From an uncultured Collinsella sp. (GTDB lineage: Bacteria; Actinomycetota; Coriobacteriia; Coriobacteriales; Coriobacteriaceae): a stretch of DNA of 64,000 bases. Numbering within the stretch: the first letter of the stretch is position 1; the number at the start of each line of letters is the position of its first letter. The notes below the pieces were generated by a model. The model worked only from the letters and a program-made list of their open reading frames with translations, had not been told where the DNA came from and made no database searches. Shown in pieces: positions 44,118 to 53,025 of this stretch. The translations under genes were made by a program, and so were the position numbers. The stretch spans positions 3,811 through 67,810 of the forward strand of contig CALFDL010000320.1 of the NCBI GenBank assembly GCA_937950415.1, written 5' to 3'.

Positions 44118-45991
44118 GCGCGATCACCCATCAATACATTCTTGGCGTGGAGCGTGGGGCAGATCCCGCAGCCGGTGCACGACGTACGGGTGCAGTCGGG
44201 AGTCGTGACGCCCTCGAGCGAGCGACGGTACTCGCGCTCGAGGAAGCCGCGCGTGCAGCCGGGGCTCACGTGCTCCCACGGCAGGCGCCAGTCCAACTCG
44301 TAGGGCAGGTGTACGAGCTCGTTGAGGTCGATGCCGTTTTTGGCGGCAGCCTCCTTCCAGTTATCGAGCGAGAAATGCTCTACCCAGGCGTCAAAGCGAG
44401 AGCCCGAGCGCCAAGCATCGATGATGACGGGCGTCATGTCACGACCGGCGCGGGAAAGCGCGGCCTCGATGAGCGAGGTCTCGGCATCGTGGTAATGCAC
44501 ACGGACGGCACGGTTGCGAACGCTCGTGATAAGCAGCTTCTGGCGACGCTTGACGTCGTCGTAGTCGAGCTGCGGGCACCACTGGAACGGCGTGGCAGCC
44601 TTGGGGATAAAGACCGAAACCGAGATGGACACCGAGATCGAGCCGCGACGAGCCTTGGGCACCACGGAACGACCGAGCTCCAGCACGTGATCGGCCAGGT
44701 TGGCGATGGCCACGATGTCCTCGTCGCGCTCACCGGGAAGGCCCATCATAAAGTAGAGCTTCATGCGGTTCCAGCCGGCCTCGAAGGCCGCCTTGGCCGC
44801 ACGGTCCAGGTCCTCCTCGGTCACGTTCTTGTTAATGATGTCGCGCATGCGCTGGCTACCGGCCTCAGGCGCGAACGTCAGGCCGCCCTTCTTTTCGCCG
44901 GCGACCGACTCGGCCATATCCACGCCAAACGAATCCAGGCGCTGAGACGGAATCGACACGCGAATACCCGTATCCTCCAGGCGACGGTTGAGCCTGCCGA
45001 GCACGTCGCGAATGCAGGAGTGGTCGGTCGTGGAGAGCGAGGTCAGCGACACCTCGTCATAGCCGGTCTTTTCCAGACCCTGAATCACCGACGAGACGAT
45101 CTGGTCGGCCGAGCGCTCGCGCACCGGGCGATACGTCATGCCGGCCTGGCAAAAACGACAGCCGCGAGCGCAGCCGCGCAGAATCTCGATAGACAGGCGG
45201 TCGTGAACCAGCTGCGCATAGGGCACGCACGACTGCGACAGCGGATTTGTGGCGCCGAAATCCTCGACGACGCGCTTGTAGACCACGGCCGGCGCATCCT
45301 TGCCCTCGCGCGGCACGGTGTAGCCATGCGGCGAGCAGGGCTCGTCGTGACGAACCTCATAGAGCGACGGCACGTAGTTGCCGGCAATGGATGCAAGCTG
45401 CTCAACAATCTGCGCGCGCGGGACTCCTTCGTCACGCAGGCGGCGATGCAGCTGGCAGGTCTCGAGCAGCGATTCCTCGCCCTCGCCGATGAGGATAACA
45501 TCGAAGAAGGCCGCGTACGGCTCGGGGTTGTACACCGAGGGGCCGCCGGCGATGATAATGGGGTCGTCCTCGGTGCGGTCGGCGGCTAACAGCGGAATGC
45601 CGGCGAGGTCGAGAGCCTCGAGGAAATTCGTCACCGCCATCTCGTGCGGCACATGCAGGCCGACGATATCAAACGAAGCGACGGGGGCAGCACCTTCGAG
45701 CGACAGCAGCGGAATACCCGCCTCGCGCATGGCGTCACCCATATCGGGCCACGGCACATAGCCACGCTCGCAGGAGATGCCCTCGGCCTGGTTAAGGATA
45801 TTGTAGAGGATGGCGATACCCTGGTTGGGCAGACCGACCTCGTACACATCCGGATAGATCAGGCAGCAACGGTAGTCGGCATCGGCCTTGGAAAGCGTGC
45901 CCCACTCGTGATCGATATAGCGACTCGGCTTCTCGACCTTGGCGAGCAACGGCTCAATTAAATGAAAACAATCTTGGTATGCAACGCGCAA
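44114..45991 (-). CDS. TIGR03960 B12-binding-like radical SAM protein
   Basis: This 625-residue protein has an N-terminal cobalamin-binding-like domain (YPDVYEVGLPNQGIAILYNILN ... EGEESL). A radical SAM barrel carries the cluster motif CARGCRFCQAG (CxxxCxxC, near residue 275) and a long C-terminal region ends with CTRTSCTGCGICP, which could bind a second cluster. It matches the TIGR03960 family paired with DUF2344. The substrate is not known. The TTG start has AGGGG eight bases upstream. It follows the rodA operon genes. Confidence 0.9.
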   Translation of the reverse strand: MRVAYQDCFHLIEPLLAKVEKPSRYIDHEWGTLSKADADYRCCLIYPDVYEVGLPNQGIAILYNILNQAEGISCERGYVPWPDMGDAMREAGIPLLSLEGAAPVASFDIVGLHVPHEMAVTNFLEALDLAGIPLLAADRTEDDPIIIAGGPSVYNPEPYAAFFDVILIGEGEESLLETCQLHRRLRDEGVPRAQIVEQLASIAGNYVPSLYEVRHDEPCSPHGYTVPREGKDAPAVVYKRVVEDFGATNPLSQSCVPYAQLVHDRLSIEILRGCARGCRFCQAGMTYRPVRERSADQIVSSVIQGLEKTGYDEVSLTSLSTTDHSCIRDVLGRLNRRLEDTGIRVSIPSQRLDSFGVDMAESVAGEKKGGLTFAPEAGSQRMRDIINKNVTEEDLDRAAKAAFEAGWNRMKLYFMMGLPGERDEDIVAIANLADHVLELGRSVVPKARRGSISVSISVSVFIPKAATPFQWCPQLDYDDVKRRQKLLITSVRNRAVRVHYHDAETSLIEAALSRAGRDMTPVIIDAWRSGSRFDAWVEHFSLDNWKEAAAKNGIDLNELVHLPYELDWRLPWEHVSPGCTRGFLEREYRRSLEGVTTPDCTRTSCTGCGICPTLHAKNVLMGDRA

Positions 45992-46001
45992 CGGAAAACC
46001 C

Positions 46002-46931
46002 CTAAGCAGCGAGATCTGATGCGTCCTGGTAGGACGCCATAGGACGGGTAGCGCCCGCGACCGTGGTTACCAGATCGCGAACGCGGGAGAACGTGGCAGT
46101 GACCGCCTCGTTGGCACGGCTGTAGTCGACATCGCGCTCGTAGAGCGAAACAAGCGCACGGCCCATGCCGTAGGTGCCCGCGGCAGCAGTGAGCGCCTTG
46201 ACGGCAAACCCAATATGCGGCGTCTGCTTGACGAGCGCGCGGGTGACCGCGCGGATCACAAGACCGCCGGCAAGCACGCCCGCGACCTCGTAGCCGCGCT
46301 CGGGCTTAATACCGCGTCCAAAGACGGCAGCGAGCTCAAAGAGCATGCCCACCTGCGCCAGCGCCATAACGGGATAATCGGCGCCCGGCAAAAACACCAG
46401 CGCACCGGTCGCCATATTGGTGAGCGCGCACGAGGTGATGATACGATTGGCCGCCGCGATGCGCATGAAGGCAAAGTTCGCCGCAAAAGCCGTTTCCTTG
46501 TCGGTGCGATCGAGAATCCAGCGGGCAAGCGTCTCGAGCAGATACGTCTTATCGGTTGCCGCTACCACGCCGAGCATGGGCGTGGACTCCTCGATAAACG
46601 GCACCTCCACAGCAGACTCGGCAAGCACGCACACGGGCGCGCCGGCGATCACGAGCTCCTGCACGGCACTCTCCAAGCGGTCGGAACCACACGAGAGCAC
46701 CAGCACCACATCGGTATCGGTCTTTGGAGCAATTCGCTCCTCCCCCAGACGCTCGACGCGCACAATGCCCGAGGTCGTCTGCGGCACAAAGGCGTCACGC
46801 ACCGTCTCGGCCAGAAAGCGCGAGGCGGACGAATCCAGATAGACCGAGACGCGCACCGGCGTATCGGAATCCTTCTTAACGGACGCGCCCATCTTAAAAG
46901 CGCGGGTCAGCTTATCTACGGGAATTTTCAT
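46002..46931 (-). CDS. uncharacterised protein, DUF697-like membrane region
   Basis: This 309-residue protein is not firmly recognised. Residues 1-150 are soluble in character and include an alpha/beta pattern (VVLVLSCGSDRLESAVQELV, APVCVLAES) like a nucleotide- or ligand-binding fold without a P-loop. Residues 165-270 hold hydrophobic stretches (ALTNMATGALVFLPGADYPVMALAQ, VAGVLAGGLVIRAVTRALV) that resemble DUF697, a region often attached to small GTPases. It lies 18 bases after rodA and 10 bases before the radical SAM gene, so it is cotranscribed with the elongation genes. Confidence 0.6.
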   Translation of the reverse strand: MKIPVDKLTRAFKMGASVKKDSDTPVRVSVYLDSSASRFLAETVRDAFVPQTTSGIVRVERLGEERIAPKTDTDVVLVLSCGSDRLESAVQELVIAGAPVCVLAESAVEVPFIEESTPMLGVVAATDKTYLLETLARWILDRTDKETAFAANFAFMRIAAANRIITSCALTNMATGALVFLPGADYPVMALAQVGMLFELAAVFGRGIKPERGYEVAGVLAGGLVIRAVTRALVKQTPHIGFAVKALTAAAGTYGMGRALVSLYERDVDYSRANEAVTATFSRVRDLVTTVAGATRPMASYQDASDLAA

Positions 46932-46949
46932 AGCAAACCCCTCCAGCGG

Positions 46950-48176
46950 TTACGCGGCGCCCGAACGATGCCGCCATATGGATTGTACGATACCCACCGT
47001 CAGCAGCTGAATCATCATCGAAGACGAACCGAAGCTAATAAACGGTAGCGGAATACCGGTAATCGGCATCATGCCGATGCACATGCCGATGTTCTCGAAG
47101 GTCTGGAACGCCCACATGCCAACGATGCCCACACACGAAAGACGCAAAAACAGCGACTCACACTTAAAGGCGACGCGAATCGTCGAAAAGATCAACAGCA
47201 CGTAGAGGCACAGGAGCAAAAAGGAACCGCAAAAACCAAAGGTCTCGGACAGGAAGGCGAAGACGAAGTCGGTGTGGAACTCAGGCAGAAAGCCGCCGGC
47301 CGACTGCGTCGCATGGCCCAAACCCTTACCAAAGAAGCCGCCCGAGCCAACGGCGATAAGCGACTGCTGCAGGTTGTAGGCATCGTCCGAATCGGCATTA
47401 TCGGGGTCGATAAAGACCGTCAGACGGTTCATCTGATACTGCTTGATGAGCACATCGTGGCCGAGCAACGAATCAAAGACCGAATCGAGCGCCAGGACGA
47501 GGGCCACCAAGCCCACGAGCAGGGCCAGGGTCGACAGCACCCATTCGCGGCGTGCACCGCTCATGCAAATGACGATGGCGCCCGAAACCAGCACGACCAG
47601 GCCCGAGCCCAGGTCACCCATGGCAACGACGGCCAAAAACGGAATGGACAGCATGCCGCAGAGCTTGACGTAGTCGCGAACGGTATCGATGCGACCGTTA
47701 TACTGCGAGCCAAGCGTAGCAATAAAGAAAATGGTGATGAGCTTGGCAAGCTCAACCGGCTGGAATGTCAAGCCAATACCGGGAATCTTGATCCAGCCCG
47801 TCATGCCCAGACCGCCCGTATAGGACAGACCCGGAATCTTGGGCGAGAGGATCACGATCAGGTCGATGACGAGCAACGCCGTCGAGAAATTGGAAATACC
47901 ACGAAGGTCGGTACGCCAGACCAGCGCCGCCAGCACCGCCCCGATGCCAATTCCCAGCAGATGGCGCGAGAACGAGGCATCGGCCTTAAACTGCGAAGCC
48001 GACCAGATGATGATGGCACCGTAGGCAACGAGCGCCACAGTAGCCACGAGTACACCGATATGCACCTTTTGGCGAAACGTGCCGCGCGAGGCCGAAAGTT
48101 GCTTGTTGACGCGGTCCAGGCTGCTGCGAGAGCCGGTCTTGGTTGAACGGAACAGATCCGCCGGAGAAAAATCCAT
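46950..48176 (-). CDS. rodA: RodA-type SEDS peptidoglycan polymerase
   Basis: RodA is a 408-residue SEDS glycosyltransferase that polymerises lipid II with its partner PBP2. It has about ten hydrophobic helices. Conserved pieces are GWIKIPGIGLTFQPVELAKL, GDLGSGLVVL, AVGSGGFFGKGLG with FLPEFHTDFVFAFLSETFG, and GIPLPFISFGSSSM near the end. An N-terminal cytoplasmic part of about 40 residues is charged. The ATG follows mrdA by nine bases. The gene pairs with mrdA, which distinguishes it from FtsW. Confidence 0.95.
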   Translation of the reverse strand: MDFSPADLFRSTKTGSRSSLDRVNKQLSASRGTFRQKVHIGVLVATVALVAYGAIIIWSASQFKADASFSRHLLGIGIGAVLAALVWRTDLRGISNFSTALLVIDLIVILSPKIPGLSYTGGLGMTGWIKIPGIGLTFQPVELAKLITIFFIATLGSQYNGRIDTVRDYVKLCGMLSIPFLAVVAMGDLGSGLVVLVSGAIVICMSGARREWVLSTLALLVGLVALVLALDSVFDSLLGHDVLIKQYQMNRLTVFIDPDNADSDDAYNLQQSLIAVGSGGFFGKGLGHATQSAGGFLPEFHTDFVFAFLSETFGFCGSFLLLCLYVLLIFSTIRVAFKCESLFLRLSCVGIVGMWAFQTFENIGMCIGMMPITGIPLPFISFGSSSMMIQLLTVGIVQSIWRHRSGAA

Positions 48177-48185
48177 CGCAACCTC

Positions 48186-50255
48186 CTATCGAACCGAAGA
48201 ATCGCCCGAGGCCGAAGAGGTATCGGGCTCGTCATAAATCACGCCGAGCACGTCGCGCACGACATGCATCGCGGTATCTGAGCCGCCGCCGCCCTGCTCC
48301 AGAACAGTAGCGATGACATACTTGGGATCATCGGCCGGTGCATAGGCGCAGAACCACGCGTATTCGTCCTCGCCGCTTTTCTCGCCCGTGCCCGACTTGC
48401 CGTATACCTGCGGCGTCAGGGTGCCAAAGTGAGCCGCCAGGGACGTCGATGCCGTGTAAATCACGTCGTGCATGCCGTTGCGAACTAGAGCCAAATCCGA
48501 ATCGCTGTTGATCTTGGCCTCCAGGCGCTTCTTCTTGCCCTTGCCGTTGTACTTATAGGCATCGCCGTCGCCATCGCGCGACACGGCAGATAAAAACACG
48601 TGAGGCACGTACTGTTTACCGCCGTTGGCAAGACCCATATAGGCGCACGCCATCTGCAGGGGCGTCACCAGGATGTCGCCCTGGCCGATAGCAATGTTGG
48701 TCATATCGCCGGCATTCCACTTGCGGTCCTCGGCAGATGCGTCGGTGAAGTACGACTCTTTCCACTCGGCATCGGGAATACGGCCCGCGCCCTCACTCGG
48801 CAGATCGATACCGCAGGTCTTGCCTAGACCCCAGCGACGAAAGACCTCCTGCAGGCCCTCGGGATGTTGCTCGTCATAGAAGAACGCCTTGCCCATGTCG
48901 TAGAAGACGGGGTCGCACGAGTTGGCGATACCCGACTGCAGCGTCATGGTGCCGTGGCCGGAATGCAGCCAGCAGTACTTGCCCCACGACTTGCCCAGAC
49001 CCGTCCAATAGCCCGTGCAGTTGGTCGTCTGCCCCGACGTGTAGGTTCCATACTCAAGACCGGCCAGTGCCGAGAGCGGCTTGATGGTCGAAGCCGACAT
49101 GTACTGTCCGCTAATAGCGCGGTTGAGCAGCGGGTGCGAACCCTTATCATCATTGAGCTCGGTCCACACGTCATTTGAGACGCCGCCGATAAAGACGGAC
49201 GGATCGAACTTGGGCTCGCTCGCCATGCCCAGGATCTCGCCATTGTTGGGATCGAGACACACCACAGCGCCGTTGCCGGCATTGCTGTAGCCAGTGGTCT
49301 TGGCAAGCTCGATAGCGCTCGCCAGTGCCGTCTCGCAGGCCTGTTGGATCTTAAGGTCGAGCGTGAGCTTAATGTCGGAGCCGGCCTTCGCGGGCACGGC
49401 GCCGGCCTGACCGGTCACATTGCCCGAGGCATCGACCTTGACGGTCTGCTCGCCACGAATACCCTGCAGCAGGTTTTCGTAGTAGCTCTCAACGCCCGCC
49501 TGGCCCACGATATCGCCCGACTGGTACGTAATCTTGCCAGCAGAAGCATCATCATCGCCAGAGGTTTTCTTATTCTGGGCCTCGAGCTGCTCGGAGGTAA
49601 TGGTGCCGGTATAGCCCAAGATATGGCATGCCGTCTCGCCATATGGATACTGGCGCTCGGTACGCTCGGCAATCTTGACGCCCGGGAACTCGCCGGCATG
49701 CTCCTGAATATAGGCAACCGTGGAGCGACGGACGTCCGTCGCGATGGTATGCAGGCTCTGAGCGCCCTCTGTATTGTCCTGAATATTGCGAAGGACCGCC
49801 ACGTAAGGCATTCCAAGCACGTTGGCAAGATGGCGAACCAGAACCTCATCCTCCGCAAGGTCGCGGTAGGCCACAACAGCAAGTGAGGGACGGTTCTGGA
49901 CAAGCGCCACGCCATTGCGGTCAAGGATGCGACCGCGCACAGCGGGTGTGGTAACGGTGCGAGTCTGATTACTATTGGCCTGCTTCTCGTAATAGTCCGA
50001 CGAGACCATCTGCATGCCCCACAGCTTGACGGCAAGCGCCGCGAACATCGCGCCCACACCCGTGGTGAGGATGGAAAAGCGGCCCTTAAAGGCGGTCGCC
50101 GCGGTATTGCCCTCGCCCTCGGTGGCGCGCGGGGCCGTTCCATGCTGCGTATCGTAGGTAAAACGGGAATCGCCACGACGCATGATGACCAGCGCGACCA
50201 CGATGGCCACAACCAGCACGATACCGGCGATAATAACCGTCAACTGGGAAGACAT
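48186..50255 (-). CDS. mrdA: penicillin-binding protein 2 (transpeptidase)
   Basis: This 689-residue class B PBP has one N-terminal membrane helix, a second hydrophobic stretch (GVGAMFAALAVKLWGMQ) near residue 60, and a pedestal with RGRILDRNGVALVQNRPS. The transpeptidase domain has catalytic Ser in SASTIKPLSALAG (SxxK), IANSCDPVF (SxN-like), and KSGTGEKS (KTG-like). The two hydrophobic segments make the N-terminus unusual: the first 50 residues carry an extra helix. It crosslinks peptidoglycan with RodA in the elongasome. It lies in mreBCD-mrdA-rodA order. Confidence 0.93.
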   Translation of the reverse strand: MSSQLTVIIAGIVLVVAIVVALVIMRRGDSRFTYDTQHGTAPRATEGEGNTAATAFKGRFSILTTGVGAMFAALAVKLWGMQMVSSDYYEKQANSNQTRTVTTPAVRGRILDRNGVALVQNRPSLAVVAYRDLAEDEVLVRHLANVLGMPYVAVLRNIQDNTEGAQSLHTIATDVRRSTVAYIQEHAGEFPGVKIAERTERQYPYGETACHILGYTGTITSEQLEAQNKKTSGDDDASAGKITYQSGDIVGQAGVESYYENLLQGIRGEQTVKVDASGNVTGQAGAVPAKAGSDIKLTLDLKIQQACETALASAIELAKTTGYSNAGNGAVVCLDPNNGEILGMASEPKFDPSVFIGGVSNDVWTELNDDKGSHPLLNRAISGQYMSASTIKPLSALAGLEYGTYTSGQTTNCTGYWTGLGKSWGKYCWLHSGHGTMTLQSGIANSCDPVFYDMGKAFFYDEQHPEGLQEVFRRWGLGKTCGIDLPSEGAGRIPDAEWKESYFTDASAEDRKWNAGDMTNIAIGQGDILVTPLQMACAYMGLANGGKQYVPHVFLSAVSRDGDGDAYKYNGKGKKKRLEAKINSDSDLALVRNGMHDVIYTASTSLAAHFGTLTPQVYGKSGTGEKSGEDEYAWFCAYAPADDPKYVIATVLEQGGGGSDTAMHVVRDVLGVIYDEPDTSSASGDSSVR

Positions 50256-50268
50256 CTACGGGCCTCCC

Positions 50269-50841
50269 CTATTTGAGCTTGCGGGTCTTGGGCTTAAAGC
50301 GCATACCCGTCTGGCGTCCGCCACGCGCGGAGAATCCATAGCCGGACTGCGGCACGACGCCGGACATCAAAAACGGAATGGCAACCAGACCCGTCAGGAT
50401 CGAGGACGGCAGTGCATGGCCGAAGATCGCCACGACAAAGCTCGTCTCCAAACCCATAAACAGCAAGATGATGCTGTAAATCACATTTATGACGAGCGCG
50501 AAGGCACCCACAGTGATGCCGCGCGCACTCGGGGTACCGCCCGTCTGACCGGCGGCGCTATGCACCAGGGCAAAAGAACCCACGTTCAGCAGGAGCGACA
50601 TAACGCCCACCGGCACGGCAGCGGAAAGGTCATAGAACAAGCCGCTGCAAAAACCGCACACGACGGCACGGGTCGGGTCGCCCGAGAACACGCTTAGGCA
50701 CACCAGGATAATCATAAAGTTGACGCGACCGCCCGCAATGGAGATCTGCGGTGCCAGGCCTGCCTGCAGCAGCACGCACACGATGGCGGCGATCACAAAC
50801 GTGCGGGAGCTCATCCCCTGCTCGTGTAGATCCATGGACAT
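50269..50841 (-). CDS. mreD: rod shape-determining protein MreD
   Basis: MreD is a small integral membrane protein of the elongasome. This 190-residue chain has about five hydrophobic helices (TFVIAAIVCVLLQAGLA, FMIILVCLSVFSG, and later ones) and the GFCSGLFYDLS motif seen in MreD proteins. Sequence is weakly conserved in the family, but the position between mreC and mrdA makes the call firm. The C-terminal 30 residues are basic and likely cytoplasmic. Confidence 0.9.
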   Translation of the reverse strand: MSMDLHEQGMSSRTFVIAAIVCVLLQAGLAPQISIAGGRVNFMIILVCLSVFSGDPTRAVVCGFCSGLFYDLSAAVPVGVMSLLLNVGSFALVHSAAGQTGGTPSARGITVGAFALVINVIYSIILLFMGLETSFVVAIFGHALPSSILTGLVAIPFLMSGVVPQSGYGFSARGGRQTGMRFKPKTRKLK

Positions 50842-50846
50842 GCCCC

Positions 50847-51845
50847 CTATTCGCTCGAGCCGGAATCGGTCGTCTCGGACGTGTCGGAACCGTCATCCGA
50901 GCTCTCGTCCTTCGTCTTGGTCGCAGCATCGCGCGACGTTCCCTGCGGCGTGCTGTTGGCCGTGCTCACGTTCTCATCCGAAGCCGATTGTTCGTCGGTC
51001 AGCGAGGTGATGACCAGCACTTCCTCGTTGTTCTCGGCCGTCGTCTGGGCGCGCACCACAATGGTGTAGTACACATCGTTTGCCGATTTCTCAACCGACG
51101 AGACGGTGCCGAGCGGTAGACCCTTGGGGAACACACCGCCAATGCCCGAGGTCACGATGATGTCGCCAACCTTAACATCAGAGTCGACGCTCACGTACTC
51201 AAGACGCAGCGTGCCGTCAGCCTGACCCTGCAGCATGCCCTGGGCGCGCGTGTCCTGCACCATGGCGGACACGCCCGAGTTCTCATCGCCAATCAGGCGC
51301 ACGGTGGACGTCTTGGCCGAGACCTCGATAATCTGGCCTATGACACCGGCAGAACTCGTCACGGGCATGTTAATGGTAAGCCCGTCGGCAGAACCCTTAT
51401 CGATGGTAACGGTCGAGGTCCAGGCATCGCCCGAGGCACCAACGATACGAGCAGCGGTCGATTTGAGGTTGTAGGTCGACTGCAGGCCGACCAGCCCCTC
51501 CAGGCGCTCGGCAGTCTTTTGAGCCTCGGAGAGCTCGGCGACCTTAGAGGTCAGTTCCTCGTTTTGCTTCTTAAGCTCGTCAAGCGTGTCCTGTGACGCC
51601 GTAAGGTTAGAGAACACGTTACCGATCGCATTGAAGGGAGCCGCCACAGCCGAGCCCAGAAAACGCACTGGCGAGGTAATCGTCGTCACGCCCGAACGAA
51701 CGGCATGAATCGGCCCCGTCTCGCCCTCACGAATATAAAACGTGAGCAGCAACACCGAAATCAGGCTGAAAACAATCAACGGGCGCATACCCGTTGATTG
51801 TCGCTTGGTATTCAGATTAGTGGAGAAACCCGAAGATCGTGCCAA
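50847..51845 (-). CDS. mreC: rod shape-determining protein MreC
   Basis: MreC is a 332-residue bitopic protein that links MreB to PBP2/RodA. It has a helix at about 23-38 (PLIVFSLISVLLLTFYI), a coiled coil (LDELKKQNEELTSKVAELSEAQKTAE), and the beta-barrel domains with GVIGQIIEVSAKTSTVRLIGDENSGVSA split over two stretches and VTSGIGGVFPKGLPLGTV. A Ser/Thr/Asp tail of about 45 residues is extra. The TTG start has AAAGGTGGA upstream. A 12-bp inverted repeat lies early in the coding sequence. Confidence 0.94.
   Translation of the reverse strand: MARSSGFSTNLNTKRQSTGMRPLIVFSLISVLLLTFYIREGETGPIHAVRSGVTTITSPVRFLGSAVAAPFNAIGNVFSNLTASQDTLDELKKQNEELTSKVAELSEAQKTAERLEGLVGLQSTYNLKSTAARIVGASGDAWTSTVTIDKGSADGLTINMPVTSSAGVIGQIIEVSAKTSTVRLIGDENSGVSAMVQDTRAQGMLQGQADGTLRLEYVSVDSDVKVGDIIVTSGIGGVFPKGLPLGTVSSVEKSANDVYYTIVVRAQTTAENNEEVLVITSLTDEQSASDENVSTANSTPQGTSRDAATKTKDESSDDGSDTSETTDSGSSE
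51772..51801. repeat. perfect 12-bp inverted repeat inside mreC
   Basis: ACAATCAACGGG (51772-51783, reading with the neighbouring A) and CCCGTTGATTGT (51790-51801) are exact reverse complements around six bases. In the mreC mRNA it would form a hairpin at codons 15-25, over an internal AUG, and is followed by UUUUC. Confidence 0.8.
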
Positions 51846-51866
51846 ATGGAATCCACCTTTTGGAAA

Positions 51867-52910
51867 TTAAGCATTGGTCTGGACGAAGCCGCCATCAAAC
51901 GCATTGGCCTCGAGCACGCGGGCGCAGCCGTTAACAACGTTATCGAGCGCCGTGGGGCTGACGTTAACCGAAACGCCGGTCTCATCGCGCAGGCGCACGT
52001 CGAGACCGCGCAGCAGCGCGCCGCCACCGGTCAGCAAAATGCCGTAGTACATAAGGTCCGAGGCAAGATCGGGAGGCGTAGCGTCGAGTGCGTCCTTGAC
52101 GGCCTTGGCCATCTCGTCGAGCGGTTTGTTGAGCGCGCGACGAATCTCCTCGCTCTCGATGCGCACGGTCTTGGGCAGACCGGTAATCACGTCGCGGCCG
52201 TTGACCTCGACGTCGAGCTCGTCCTTGAGCGGCACGGCGGAACCGACCTTGATCTTGATGTCCTCTGCCGTACGCTCGCCGATGGCAAGGTTGTAGGCAT
52301 CGCGAACGTGCGTGAGGATGGCCTGATCGAACTCGTCGCCGGCAATACGGATGGACTGCGAGACGACGATGCCGCCCATAGCGATAACGGCAACCTCGGT
52401 GGTACCGCCACCGATGTCGATGACCATGGAGCCGGTGGGCTCCTCGACAGGCAGGTCGGCACCGATAGCAGCAGCCATGGGCTCCTCGATCAGGTAGGCC
52501 TGGCGAGCGCCGGCCTGGATCGTAGCCTCAAAGACGGCACGCTTCTCGACCGACGTGACGCCGGAGGGAACGCAAACGACAACGCGCGGACGCGGGGTCC
52601 ACGGATAGCGCTTCTCGGAAGCCTTGTCGATAAAGTAGCGAAGCATGGCCTCGGTAACATCGAAGTCGGCGATGACGCCGTCCTTCAGGGGACGAACGGC
52701 CACGATGTTGCCGGGCGTACGGCCGAGCATGCGCTTTGCCTCGATACCGACCGCCAGGATGCGCTCGTCATTCTTGTCGATGGCGACAACGGAGGGCTCG
52801 CGAATGACGATGCCCTTGCCGCGCACGGAGACAAGCGTATTTGCGGTGCCGAGGTCGATGGCAAGATCGCCCGCATAGCTACCGAAGAACATATCCATCA
52901 AAGAAAACAA
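51867..52910 (-). CDS. mreB: rod shape-determining protein MreB
   Basis: MreB is the bacterial actin that positions wall synthesis. The 347-residue protein shows the ATPase phosphate-1 motif DLAIDLGTANTLV, VVVCVPSGVTSVEKRAV, the phosphate-2 motif VIDIGGGTTEVAVIAMGG, and LTGGGALLRGLD (adenosine). The start is taken as TTG at 52910, five bases after AGGAG; an ATG four codons later is also possible. A weak TATGAT box is near 52950. It heads mreB-mreC-mreD-mrdA-rodA. Confidence 0.96.
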   Translation of the reverse strand: MFSLMDMFFGSYAGDLAIDLGTANTLVSVRGKGIVIREPSVVAIDKNDERILAVGIEAKRMLGRTPGNIVAVRPLKDGVIADFDVTEAMLRYFIDKASEKRYPWTPRPRVVVCVPSGVTSVEKRAVFEATIQAGARQAYLIEEPMAAAIGADLPVEEPTGSMVIDIGGGTTEVAVIAMGGIVVSQSIRIAGDEFDQAILTHVRDAYNLAIGERTAEDIKIKVGSAVPLKDELDVEVNGRDVITGLPKTVRIESEEIRRALNKPLDEMAKAVKDALDATPPDLASDLMYYGILLTGGGALLRGLDVRLRDETGVSVNVSPTALDNVVNGCARVLEANAFDGGFVQTNA

Positions 52911-52970
52911 CGCAACTCCTGATGTGTTGGATGATTGCTGGAAAACTACTAGCTCATCATACTAGCGCAA

Positions 52971-53003
52971 GCCCGGCGCCTCACTTGCGGTGAAGCGCCG
53001 GGC
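52971..53003 (-). terminator. hairpin after the TPR-protein gene
   Basis: GCCCGGCGC (52971-52979) and GCGCCGGGC (52995-53003) form a perfect 9-bp stem extended by TCA/TGA. The T run on the minus strand is poor (TTGCGC). It separates the TPR gene from mreB. Confidence 0.6.
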
Positions 53004-53025
53004 AAAGCTAAATCCCATAAGGTCA

